Shown: in pieces, positions 23,832 through 32,188 of the stretch
Layout: each line of letters opens with the position of its first letter
Position numbering within the stretch: position 1 is the first letter of the stretch
Source: Streptomyces rishiriensis
GTDB taxonomy: Bacteria; Actinomycetota; Actinomycetes; Streptomycetales; Streptomycetaceae
Length of the DNA stretch: 64,000 nucleotides
Direction: 5' to 3'
Assembly: GCF_003112535.1 (NCBI RefSeq)
Contig: NZ_BEWA01000010.1
Coordinates: forward strand, 124,001 to 188,000
Program-made: the position numbers and the translations under genes
The notes under the pieces: model-generated
Told to the model about the DNA's origin: nothing
Seen by the model: the letters and a program-made list of their open reading frames with translations, nothing else
Database searches by the model: none

Positions 23832-26800
23832 GTGACAGATGCGGCAACACCCACAACCGCGGCCGGGCGGGCCGAACAGCTGGACCGGCTCGTCCGCGAC
23901 ACGCTCGGCGCCGAGTCGTCCGCGCAGTGGCGGACCGGCGCCGCGGACCGTTCCTTCATCGCGCTCGGCGGTGACTCCCTCGGCGCCGTGACCCTGGTGG
24001 CCCAGGCCGAGGAACTCCTCGGCGTGAGCATCGACTTCGCCCGGCTGCTCGGCCTCGACCCGCTGGCCGAGGTACTGGACGCCGCCGTGGCGGCGAAGCC
24101 CGCCCCGGCCCGCGCCGAACCCCCCCGAGCCGCGCCCGGCCCGGGACTGCGCCCGGTCCTGCCCGGGCAGGAGAGCATGCTGCTCACCCAGCAGTTCGTC
24201 GGTGGCTCCGCGCTGCACATGATGGTCACCGCCGAACTCACCGGCCCCCTGGACGACACGGCGCTGACCACGACCCTCGACCGGCTCGTGGCCCGGCACG
24301 AGGAACTGCGCACCGTGTACGTCGCCGAGCACGGCCGGCACTGGCGCCGGGTGCTGCCGGCACGGCGCGCGCCGCTGACCCGCATGGCGCTCTCGCTCGC
24401 CGAGGGGGACGACGCGGTGGACCTGGTGCACGCCCAGCTCACCTCGGTCAGCGAGGGGTTCCTGGCTCCCCTGGAGCGGCCGCCGGTGGCCTTCGTCCTC
24501 ACCGAGCTCGGCCCGGACCGGCATCTGCTGACCCTGCTGCACCACGCGGTGGTCGCCGACGGCTGGGGCGTCGGTGTGCTGTGGAGCGAGTTCGCCGAGC
24601 ACTACCGGGCGCTGCGCGAGGGCGGGGACATCGACGACACGCCCGCCCCGTCGCCCGATGTCATCACCGCCCGGGCCGAGCAGCTGGCCGCGTCGGGACA
24701 CACCGCCGAGCTCCTCGCCCGCCGTCTCGACCAGCTGGCCGACGCGCCCAAGGTGCTCGAACTGCCCACCGACCTGGTGCGGCCCGCGTCCTTCGACTTC
24801 GTCGGCAAACGGCTCTACTTCGGCCTCGGCGACCCGGCCCGGCAGGCCTGCGAGGAGCTGTGCGCACGCACCCGGCTCAGCCGCACGGTCGTGCTCCTGG
24901 CCGCCTGGGCGCTGGCCCTGGGCCGCCGCGCCGGCACCAGGGACCTCCTGGTCGGCATCTCGTCCGCCGAGCGCGCCGACGCCGAGATCATGCGGACGCT
25001 CGGCCCGTGCAGCGCCCTGCTGCCGGTGCGTTGCCGACTCGCCGACGACGCACCCGTCACCGACTATCTGCGGTCGACCTCGCGGGCCGTGACCGAGGCG
25101 CTCGCGGCGGCCGAGGTGCCGTTCGAGGACCTGGTGGCCGGGCTCGGAGGCATGCCCGACGACCGCAGGATCCCCCTGGTCCAGGCGGTGTTCTCGGCCC
25201 ACGACGACCTCGTGCCGCTGCGGCTGCGCGCGGCCGAGCTGGACGTCGAGATCCACGAGGGGCACTGCTCGGGCACCGCCGCCGACGTGTCGCTGTACGT
25301 GCAGCGGTGGGGCGAGCGGCCCCGGGTGTCGCTGGAGTACGCGACCTCGGTGCTCACGCTCGCGGAAGCGACCGAACTCGCCGACTCCTTCCAGAGCGCG
25401 CTGGTCGAGCTCGCCGCCCGGGCGGAACTGCCGCTCGCCGGCGTGCGGGCACTCAGCGACCGCCAGCTCGCCCGCCTGGCGGAACTGGGCGCGGGCGCGT
25501 CGGCACCCTCGCGGGAGGGGGTCTGGGCGACCTTCGAGCGGGCCGCCGCCGCGCACGCGGAGCTGATCGCCGTCGACGATCCCGCAGCCGGACTCGCCCT
25601 GACGTACCAGCAGCTGTACGACGCCGCCGTCGCCCAGTCGGGGCGTCTCGCCGATGCGGGGGTGACCGCCGGGGACCATGTGGTGATCGCCCTGCCCAGG
25701 TCGGCGGCCGAGGCGGTCGCCGTGCTCGCCGTACTGCGTCTGGGGGCCGCCTACACCGCCCTCAACACCGCCTATCCGCACGCCACCCTGCGGGACATGC
25801 TGGCCACGTGCGCGCCGCGTGCCGTGCTCGGCGACGGCGAGCACGCAGACGTGCTGATGGAGCTGGCCCCGGCCGGCTGCGCGCGCGTCCGCCCGGTGGA
25901 CCCGGCCGGACCGCACCCGCGGGGGGCGGCGCCGCCCGCGGCCCCCGCCGATCCCGAGCGGGTCGCCTACCTCACGTTCACCTCCGGGTCGACGGGGCGG
26001 CCGAAGGCCGTCCGGGTGCCGCAGCGCGGCATCACCCGGCTGACCGGGGACCGGGAGGCGTTGCGCACCGGACCGGGGGAGCGCTTCCTGCGGCTCGCGC
26101 CGCTGTCCTTCGACGTCTCCACCGTGGAGCTGTTCGTGCCGCTGGCCACGGGGAGCACCGTCGCGATGTACCCGGAGCGGCCGGTGTCGGCGGGCGAACT
26201 CGCGGACTTCCTCACCGAGCGGCGGGTCACCGTTGCACTGCTGACCGCGGGGCTGTTCCGGCTGGTCGTCGAGCACCGCCCGGACGCGTTCGGTACGGCC
26301 CGGCAGATCATGGCCGGCGGCGACGTCGTTCCCCCCGAGCCGGTCCGGACGCTGTTGCGCCGTTACCCGGGACTGCGCGTCAGCAACGGCTACGGCCCGA
26401 CCGAGAACACCACGCTGACGACGGTGCACCACATCGACGACGTGTGCGACGCCACCGCCCCCGTGCCGATCGGCCGCCCGGTCGCGGGCACCGGCGTGCT
26501 CGTGCTCGACGACCGGGGCGGGCTCGTACCGCCGGGCACCGCCGGTGAGCTGTGCGTGTCCGGGGACGGCCTCGCCCTGGACTACCTGGGGGACGAGGAG
26601 CGTACGCGGGCGGCGTTCGGCCCGGTGCCGGCCGAGGACGGACGGCGGGTCTACCGCACCGGTGACATGGTCCGCTGGGACGGCGCGGGCCGGCTGCGGT
26701 TCCTCGGCCGCCGGGACCACCAGGTCAAGATCCGCGGGTACCGCATCGAGCTCGACGAGGTACGGGCCAGGCTCGCCGCGCATCCGGCGGTACGGGACTC

Positions 26801-27020
26801 GCTCGTGGTCACGGTCGGCGCCGGGGCCGAGACGCGCCGCATGCTGGCCGCCGTCGTCGCCGGGCCGGATCCCGAACTCCTCGACGGGATCCGCCGGTTC
26901 ATGGCCGAGGCCCTCCCCACGTACGCGCTGCCCGCGCTGTGGGCGGTCGTGGACACCCTGCCGGTGACGCCCAACGGCAAGGTCGACGTCGAGGCCCTGG
27001 AGAAACAGGCGGTCGCGTAG
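23832..27020 (+). CDS. Nonribosomal peptide synthetase, carrier-condensation-adenylation (PCP-C-A)
   Basis: 1062 residues from GTG 23832. A carrier domain comes first (phosphopantetheine Ser49 in IALGGDSLGAV). A condensation domain follows (about 110-540, active site LLHHAVVADGWGVG near 237), then an adenylation domain (about 560-1060). The latter has YLTFTSGSTGRPKAVR near 714, SNGYGPTENTTL, YRTGDMVRWDGAGRLRFLGRRD in part, and the A10 lysine in TPNGKVD. My hand alignment of the binding pocket gives D-V-V-L-I-A-G-T-L-K; I do not know a substrate for it. No carrier follows the A domain, so it must load its own N-terminal carrier or one in trans. The type II thioesterase at 31430 and methyltransferase at 27145 are likely partners. 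Confidence 0.9.
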   Translation: MTDAATPTTAAGRAEQLDRLVRDTLGAESSAQWRTGAADRSFIALGGDSLGAVTLVAQAEELLGVSIDFARLLGLDPLAEVLDAAVAAKPAPARAEPPRAAPGPGLRPVLPGQESMLLTQQFVGGSALHMMVTAELTGPLDDTALTTTLDRLVARHEELRTVYVAEHGRHWRRVLPARRAPLTRMALSLAEGDDAVDLVHAQLTSVSEGFLAPLERPPVAFVLTELGPDRHLLTLLHHAVVADGWGVGVLWSEFAEHYRALREGGDIDDTPAPSPDVITARAEQLAASGHTAELLARRLDQLADAPKVLELPTDLVRPASFDFVGKRLYFGLGDPARQACEELCARTRLSRTVVLLAAWALALGRRAGTRDLLVGISSAERADAEIMRTLGPCSALLPVRCRLADDAPVTDYLRSTSRAVTEALAAAEVPFEDLVAGLGGMPDDRRIPLVQAVFSAHDDLVPLRLRAAELDVEIHEGHCSGTAADVSLYVQRWGERPRVSLEYATSVLTLAEATELADSFQSALVELAARAELPLAGVRALSDRQLARLAELGAGASAPSREGVWATFERAAAAHAELIAVDDPAAGLALTYQQLYDAAVAQSGRLADAGVTAGDHVVIALPRSAAEAVAVLAVLRLGAAYTALNTAYPHATLRDMLATCAPRAVLGDGEHADVLMELAPAGCARVRPVDPAGPHPRGAAPPAAPADPERVAYLTFTSGSTGRPKAVRVPQRGITRLTGDREALRTGPGERFLRLAPLSFDVSTVELFVPLATGSTVAMYPERPVSAGELADFLTERRVTVALLTAGLFRLVVEHRPDAFGTARQIMAGGDVVPPEPVRTLLRRYPGLRVSNGYGPTENTTLTTVHHIDDVCDATAPVPIGRPVAGTGVLVLDDRGGLVPPGTAGELCVSGDGLALDYLGDEERTRAAFGPVPAEDGRRVYRTGDMVRWDGAGRLRFLGRRDHQVKIRGYRIELDEVRARLAAHPAVRDSLVVTVGAGAETRRMLAAVVAGPDPELLDGIRRFMAEALPTYALPALWAVVDTLPVTPNGKVDVEALEKQAVA

Positions 27021-27097
27021 CCGGCCCACGGCGGCCGGGCGAGGAGGCCTCCGCGGCCGGCCGCGAGACCCGTGAACCGGTCGCCGGAGGCCCTGAC

Positions 27098-27138
27098 AGC
27101 CGGGTGGGGAGTGGCGGTCGGCCACATCCCACCCGGCT
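27098..27138. terminator. Hairpin terminator between convergent NRPS and methyltransferase genes
   Basis: An 11-bp arm at 27098-27108 pairs with 27128-27138. The loop contains a further GTGG/CCAC pairing. It sits in the 124-bp gap where the two transcripts meet. Confidence 0.65.
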
Positions 27139-27144
27139 CCCGCG

Positions 27145-28617
27145 TCACGGCAGCCGGGGCACGACCAGGTACTCCTGGGGCCGCTGGTGGGGAGCCAGCT
27201 CGGCCTCCCCGAGCCGCCGCAGCTGCGGCACCAGCCGTTTGCGCGCGATGCCGAGCGCCCGCTGCACCACCGGTTCCGTCACCCGGGAACCGGTATCGGG
27301 CTCAGGGGCGTCGGGGAAACGGGGGAGGGGGCCGTGGCCGGCCTCCGCCCCCGTGACAGCGCCCGGTTCCTGTCGCACGAAGGCGGCGTCGTACGCCCCC
27401 GACGGCGCCCCGGACGCCCGGCTGAGGTGGAGCAGGTACCCCCGGCGGGCGGCGAGCGCGAAGAGATCCTCGGGGTCCACGCCCGCGCCCTCCCGCTCCT
27501 GGGCGAGGCGACGCAGCTCGGACGCGGGCGGCGGGGCGTCGCCGGCGAGCGCGGCCGCGACCGCCGCGGCGCCCGCGGTACGGGCGTTGGGGATGCCCAG
27601 CAGTCCCAGGGCGCGGGGCCGGCCCCGCAGCAGCAGGTCGAGCTTCTCCGGACTCAGTCCCTCGCCGCCCCAGTCGATCCAGCGGGCGACGTCGAACGGC
27701 GGGGCGCCCAGGTGCAGCACGGCGTCGTACCGGAAGGCGTTCATCTCGTTGCGCGCGGCTCCGCGCCGGGGCCGTACGGCGACGGACCCGACCGGGACCG
27801 GCGCGCTCGCGGCGCAGGCGCTGAACCAGCGCGGGTCGATGAACATCTGGGGGTCCTCGCGCAGCCGCTGGAGCCAGCTGTGCCGCAGCTCCTCGCCGGG
27901 GGCGGTGTCGGCCGCCTGCGCCAGCACCACGGAGGCGTGGAACGCCCCCGCCAGCGCACGGTCCTTGACGTCTCCGAAGACCACCCTGCCCCTGGGCCCG
28001 GCGGCCCGCAGGGCCGCGACGGCGGTGCGGCGCAGATACTCCTCGTCGGGGAAGTAGTGCGCGACGGAATTGCACACCACCAGGTCGAATCCGTCTCCGG
28101 CGAAGTTCTCGGCCTCGGTGGCCTCGCCCTTGCGGAGCTCGACCTGGCGCAGTCCCGCCCGCTCCACCGCGGTGCGCAGCGCGTCGAGGGTGGGGGCGGA
28201 GATGTCGAGCGCGGTGTAGCGCCGGGTCGCGTCGGCCAGCCGGAGCAGGAGCAGCCCGGTTCCGCAGCCGAGCTCGAGCACGGTGCGCGGCCGGCCCTCC
28301 CGCAGCAGGGCGACGGTGTGGGCCACCCATTCGCGCATGTCCGACGCGGGCAGCGGCTGCCCGGTGTGGCTGTCTGTCCACCCGCTGATGTCGAAGTCCG
28401 TGCCGGACGCCGGGGCCTGGGCCGCGGTACGGTCGGCGACGGCGGTCCACAGCAGGCCCAGTTCCAGGCGGGCCCGGTCGCGGTCGAGGACCGGGACGAT
28501 CCGGGCGATCGGAGCCGGGCCCGCCCCGTTCGCCGTGACCAAGACCTCGGCCACACCTGGGTGCCGGGCCAGGACGGCCTCGGCTGCCGCTGCGTCGGGC
28601 GGCGGGATTCTGGTCAT
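27145..28617 (-). CDS. Stand-alone NRPS-type N-methyltransferase with flanking adenylation-domain remnants
   Basis: 490 residues from ATG 28617 (GAGAGG upstream). In NRPS proteins N-methyltransferase domains are inserted in the C-lobe of the adenylation domain. Here residues 1-45 still look like that lobe (VLARHPGVAEVLVTANG, IARIVPV). They are followed by the characteristic linker DFDISGWTDSHTGQPLP, the SAM motif VLELGCGTGLLLLRL (about 115) and VVCNSVAHYFPDEEYL. The end (PHQRPQEYLVVPRLP) resembles the lobe again but stops before the A10 lysine. It therefore looks like an excised domain acting in trans on a carrier-bound amino acid. It faces the NRPS gene tail to tail. Confidence 0.83.
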   Translation of the reverse strand: MTRIPPPDAAAAEAVLARHPGVAEVLVTANGAGPAPIARIVPVLDRDRARLELGLLWTAVADRTAAQAPASGTDFDISGWTDSHTGQPLPASDMREWVAHTVALLREGRPRTVLELGCGTGLLLLRLADATRRYTALDISAPTLDALRTAVERAGLRQVELRKGEATEAENFAGDGFDLVVCNSVAHYFPDEEYLRRTAVAALRAAGPRGRVVFGDVKDRALAGAFHASVVLAQAADTAPGEELRHSWLQRLREDPQMFIDPRWFSACAASAPVPVGSVAVRPRRGAARNEMNAFRYDAVLHLGAPPFDVARWIDWGGEGLSPEKLDLLLRGRPRALGLLGIPNARTAGAAAVAAALAGDAPPPASELRRLAQEREGAGVDPEDLFALAARRGYLLHLSRASGAPSGAYDAAFVRQEPGAVTGAEAGHGPLPRFPDAPEPDTGSRVTEPVVQRALGIARKRLVPQLRRLGEAELAPHQRPQEYLVVPRLP

Positions 28618-29100
28618 CGTGAACCTCTCGACGAGGGCGGGAACGGCGCAATAACATCCGGTACGGCGTTCGGCCAAACCGGCTGAAGTAAAATCGGAGT
28701 GATAATCTCGCTAAGCGTCTTTGAGTTTGGTTATAGCGATCTTCAAGTCTCCTTCGAGGCCGGTCCCGCGACTGTGGCGAGTGAACTGCCGGGAGTGCCT
28801 CCCGCGCCGGTAGGGCGAGGATCAATCAGGCGAAACCGGGAATGTGATGCGGCGAAACTCGCACTTCGGACACTTCCGGGGGAAATGGAACGCCGAGTTC
28901 CGGTATATGGGCAGCCTTGTCTGTGGATTCTCACTGGGTTACTGTCGAGAAAGACATAGCAATCCCGTTCACGGAATGGGATGCCGGCGAAGACTTCACC
29001 ACTGGTCAGTGCGGGGGAATTCCTCGCATTCTGCGCGATTCCGGCATGCCTGATTTCGTTGGTTGATCTCCAACGCTCGGGATGCTGCGTGTATTCGCAG
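28618..29100. promoter_or_regulatory. Long, comparatively AT-rich regulatory region upstream of the SARP gene
   Basis: This 483-bp stretch has visibly lower GC than anything else in the cluster (for example 28680-28760 and 28830-29100) and no supported gene. Such AT-rich control regions are common upstream of pathway activators, which integrate several regulators. It also has to carry the promoter of the divergent methyltransferase gene. I could not assign individual binding sites. Confidence 0.5.
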
Positions 29101-29922
29101 ATGGGGGAAGTAGTGACCTTGCTGTTGAAGGATTCCGACCCGGACATATTCCAGCCCAGCGCCTTCAGATTCAGAGTGCTCGGACCGCTCGAAGTGCTGC
29201 ACGGCGACCTCACGTGCACGCCCACGGCGCCGAAGGTCCGCGGTGTGCTCGCCCTGCTCATCCTGCGCGCCAACCACGTCGTGGACACGGCATCGTTCAT
29301 CGAGGAGCTGTGGGGAGAGCGCCCGCCGCGCAGCGCCGTGACCACGGCGCAGACGTACATCTACCACCTGCGCAAGCTCTTCGCCCGCGAGGCGGGACCC
29401 GAGGGTGAAGAACTCTTCGTCACCCGCCCGCCCGGCTATGTGCTCACCGTCGGCGAGAGGCAGGTCGACCTCTACGAGTTCGAGCAGCTGACCAGGCAGG
29501 GCCGCATCCTGCTGGCCGACGGCAAGCCCGCCGAGGCGGCCCAGGTGCTCCGCCGGGCACTACAGTTATGGCGCGGCCCGGCGCTGGCCAACGTGTCGGC
29601 CGGCCGCCTGCTGGAAGGCAGCGTGGCGCATCTGGAGGAAGAGCGGATCCACGCCACCCAGCTGCGCATCGAGGCCGACCTGCAGCTCGGCCGGCATCGC
29701 GCGCTCATCGCCGAACTGCGCTCACTGGTCACCCTCTACCCGCTCAACGAGTGGTTCCACGGCAAGCTGATCCTCGCGCTGAGCCGGTCGGGCCGCCGCG
29801 GGGAATCGCTTCAGGCCTACCAGTCGCTGCGCCAGATCCTCGACCGGGAGCTGGGCCTCGCCCCCTCCCCGGAGCTGCAGCGCCTTCAGCGTGAGGCGCT
29901 GGCCCTGGGCACCTCCGCCTAG
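29101..29922 (+). CDS. SARP-family pathway activator containing a TTA codon
   Basis: 273 residues from ATG 29101; GTG 29113, with GGGGGAAG just before it, is an alternative start. The N-terminal OmpR-like winged helix runs about 20-115 (FRVLGPLEVLHGDL, TPTAPKVRGVLALLILRANH, TTAQTYIYHLRKLF, RPPGYVL). It is followed by the BTAD helical domain (VDLYEFEQLTRQGRILLADG, ELGLAPSPELQRLQ). SARPs activate antibiotic genes by binding direct repeats at promoters. A rare TTA leucine codon is present at 29566-29568, so translation should depend on the bldA tRNA and be tied to development. It lies directly upstream of the sugar dehydratase and minimal PKS genes. Confidence 0.93.
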   Translation: MGEVVTLLLKDSDPDIFQPSAFRFRVLGPLEVLHGDLTCTPTAPKVRGVLALLILRANHVVDTASFIEELWGERPPRSAVTTAQTYIYHLRKLFAREAGPEGEELFVTRPPGYVLTVGERQVDLYEFEQLTRQGRILLADGKPAEAAQVLRRALQLWRGPALANVSAGRLLEGSVAHLEEERIHATQLRIEADLQLGRHRALIAELRSLVTLYPLNEWFHGKLILALSRSGRRGESLQAYQSLRQILDRELGLAPSPELQRLQREALALGTSA

Positions 29923-30154
29923 CCGGCCTGCTGCCCGCCGAAGGCCGTCGCCTCCGGTCCAAAACATTTCGGGAACATTCCGGAGACGCTTCGGATTTCC
30001 CTCCCAAGGCGCACAGGACGCCCCTTCCGTGCATCCGCATAGTGACCCGTGCTTCCGGAGATCCGCATGGAAGGGGCATCGTGCTGCCCTCTTTCGTCTC
30101 CCCTCAACGGCAAGAGAGAGACATGATCAATTCATTCTCGGGAAAGGCTGCGGC

Positions 30155-31144
30155 GTGAGGATTCTCATCACCGGTGGCGCCGGTTTCATCGGCTCCCACT
30201 ATGTCCGCACCATGCTCGACGGCGGACTCGAAGAATATGAGGACGCGTCCATTACCGTCGTCGACAAACTCACCTACGCGGGAAATCTGGCGAACCTCCC
30301 GGTCGGCCACCCACGGCTGCGTTTCGTTGAGGGCGACATCTGCGACACGGAACTGATCGGCGAACTGGTCAAGGGCCAGGACGCCGTCGTCAACTTCGCC
30401 GCGGAATCCCATGTGGACCGTTCCCTGTACGGCGCCGCGGAGTTCATTCGGACCAACGTCGGCGGTACGCAGTGCCTGCTCGACGCCTGTCTGCACGCGG
30501 AGGTCCCGCGATTCGTCCAGGTGTCGACGGACGAGGTGTACGGCTCGATCGAGGACGGCGTGTGGACCGAGGAGTGGCCGCTACGGCCCAACTCCCCCTA
30601 CGCGGCGGCCAAGGCCGGCGGCGACCTGATCGCCCTCGCCTACGCCGCCACCCACGGCCTGGACGTGCGGGTCACCCGGTGCTGCAACAACTACGGTCCC
30701 TTCCAGCACATCGAGAAGCTCATCCCGCTGTTCGTCACCCGGCTGCTGGCGGAACAGACCGTCCCGCTCTACGGCGACGGCCGCAACGTCCGTGAGTGGG
30801 TGCACGTCGACGACCACTGCCGGGGCGTGCACGCCGTCCTCACCGGGGGACGGGCGGGCGAGGTCTACAACATCGGCGGCGGAACGGGCCTCACCAACCG
30901 GGAGATGACCGAGCGGCTGCTGGCGCTCTGCGGCGCCGACTGGAGCAGGGTGCGGGAGGTGGCCGACCGTAAGGGTCACGACCTGCGCTACGCCCTCGAC
31001 GACGGGAAGATCCGCCGCGAACTCGGCTACCGGCCCCGCGTTCCCTTCGAGGAGGGGCTGGCCGACACCGTGCTCTGGTACCGCACGCACCCCGACTGGT
31101 GGAAGCGGCTGAACAGCGTCACAGGTGCTGTGGTCAGTCGCTGA
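30155..31144 (+). CDS. dTDP-glucose 4,6-dehydratase (RmlB-like)
   Basis: 329 residues from GTG 30155. It has the NAD-binding motif ITGGAGFIGSHYVRT (about 5-19), the active-site Asp-Glu in VSTDEVYGSIEDG, and the YAAAKAGGD catalytic Tyr/Lys box. The phrases RCCNNYGPFQHIEKLIPLF and REWVHVDDHCRGV are diagnostic of RmlB. It makes TDP-4-keto-6-deoxyglucose, the entry point to all deoxysugars of the cluster. The synthase (RmlA) that supplies TDP-glucose is not in the window. It lies between the SARP and the minimal PKS on the same strand. Confidence 0.95.
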   Translation: MRILITGGAGFIGSHYVRTMLDGGLEEYEDASITVVDKLTYAGNLANLPVGHPRLRFVEGDICDTELIGELVKGQDAVVNFAAESHVDRSLYGAAEFIRTNVGGTQCLLDACLHAEVPRFVQVSTDEVYGSIEDGVWTEEWPLRPNSPYAAAKAGGDLIALAYAATHGLDVRVTRCCNNYGPFQHIEKLIPLFVTRLLAEQTVPLYGDGRNVREWVHVDDHCRGVHAVLTGGRAGEVYNIGGGTGLTNREMTERLLALCGADWSRVREVADRKGHDLRYALDDGKIRRELGYRPRVPFEEGLADTVLWYRTHPDWWKRLNSVTGAVVSR

Positions 31145-31429
31145 GCTGCACTGCTTCGCCGACCATGTCTGAACCACGATCGTCCCCCGTGACTTCGTGT
31201 CCCTGCTTCGTGATCAGTTGACCCGAGTGTAGACCGAAAGCACTTTGCGGCGCAGGAGGTTAATCGCCCTTTGCCGCGCCTGCGCAGGCCGCACCCGGTG
31301 GGGCGGCGAAGACGGCGCCCGCCGTGGCGGCGAAGTCGGCGCCCGCCTCCCTTGAACCGGGCTTGAACGGTGCGGGGCACTGTGGTCAGGCCGGCGCCGC
31401 CGGGACCGGAGAGGGAGGGACGGAGAGCG

Positions 31430-32158
31430 ATGGGCCAGGACGGACCACTGCGGCTGTACTGCTTTCACCACGCGGCCGCGGGCAAGCTGGCCTTCGGCCC
31501 CTGGCCGCAACTGCTGGGAGCCTCCGTCGAGGTCGTCCCGGTCCTGCTGCCCGGCCGTGACGCCCGCTTCAACGAGGCGCGCATCACCGACGTGGCCGGA
31601 CTGCACCGCGAACTGCGCACCGCCGTCGACCACCCGCCCGCCCGCCCCTACGCGCTGTACGGGCACAGCCTGGGCGGGCTGGTGGCCCACCACCTCGCGG
31701 CGCGGTGGCGGCAGTTCGCCGCCACCGCACCCGAACTCCTCGTCATCGGCGCCTCGCAACCCCCGGACACCGACGTGCCGGTCATCGACGCCGAGAGCCC
31801 GACCGAAGAGGCGATGCTGGAACTGATCCGCCACTCCAGCGCGCGCACGCTGTCCGAGGCGACGCTCCGCCGCTACGTGCTCCCGGTGCTTCGCGACGAC
31901 CTGATGCTCGCCCGTGCGCTGCGGGCGGCGGCCGAGCGGCCCGCCGATGTGCCGCTGCTGGCCGTCAACGGCGACCGGGACACCCTGGCCGACGCCAGGG
32001 CGATGGCCGGGTGGTCCCGATGGACCACCGGCCCCTTCACCACGCGCACCATCACGGGCGACCACTACTTCGTACGGGAACGGGCGTTGACCACGCTCCT
32101 CTCGGACGTGCTGAGGTCGCTCGCCACCGGCCTGGACACGGCGTCCGCCGGGGTCTGA
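31430..32158 (+). CDS. Type II thioesterase
   Basis: 242 residues from ATG 31430, which has a GGGAGGGACGGAGAG purine-rich site upstream. It shows LYCFHHAAAGKLAFGPW at the N-terminus, the nucleophile box YGHSLGGLVAHHLA (Ser near 82), the acid region AVNGDRDTL, and the catalytic histidine in GDHYFVRE. Type II thioesterases clear misprimed carrier proteins in NRPS and modular PKS systems. They are not a usual part of aromatic type II PKS sets, so its natural partner here is the NRPS carrier. It is 30 bp upstream of KS-alpha, so probably cotranscribed with the minimal PKS. Confidence 0.9.
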   Translation: MGQDGPLRLYCFHHAAAGKLAFGPWPQLLGASVEVVPVLLPGRDARFNEARITDVAGLHRELRTAVDHPPARPYALYGHSLGGLVAHHLAARWRQFAATAPELLVIGASQPPDTDVPVIDAESPTEEAMLELIRHSSARTLSEATLRRYVLPVLRDDLMLARALRAAAERPADVPLLAVNGDRDTLADARAMAGWSRWTTGPFTTRTITGDHYFVRERALTTLLSDVLRSLATGLDTASAGV

Positions 32159-32188
32159 ACGCAGGAGGATCGGTTTGGAGACCGCATC

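Noticed and set aside
23631..27125. 1164-codon open frame on the minus strand opposite the NRPS
   Set aside because: It is a GC-bias shadow of the NRPS gene: low-complexity Gly/Arg/Val/His composition, no domain recognised, and the plus strand has clear PCP, C and A motifs.
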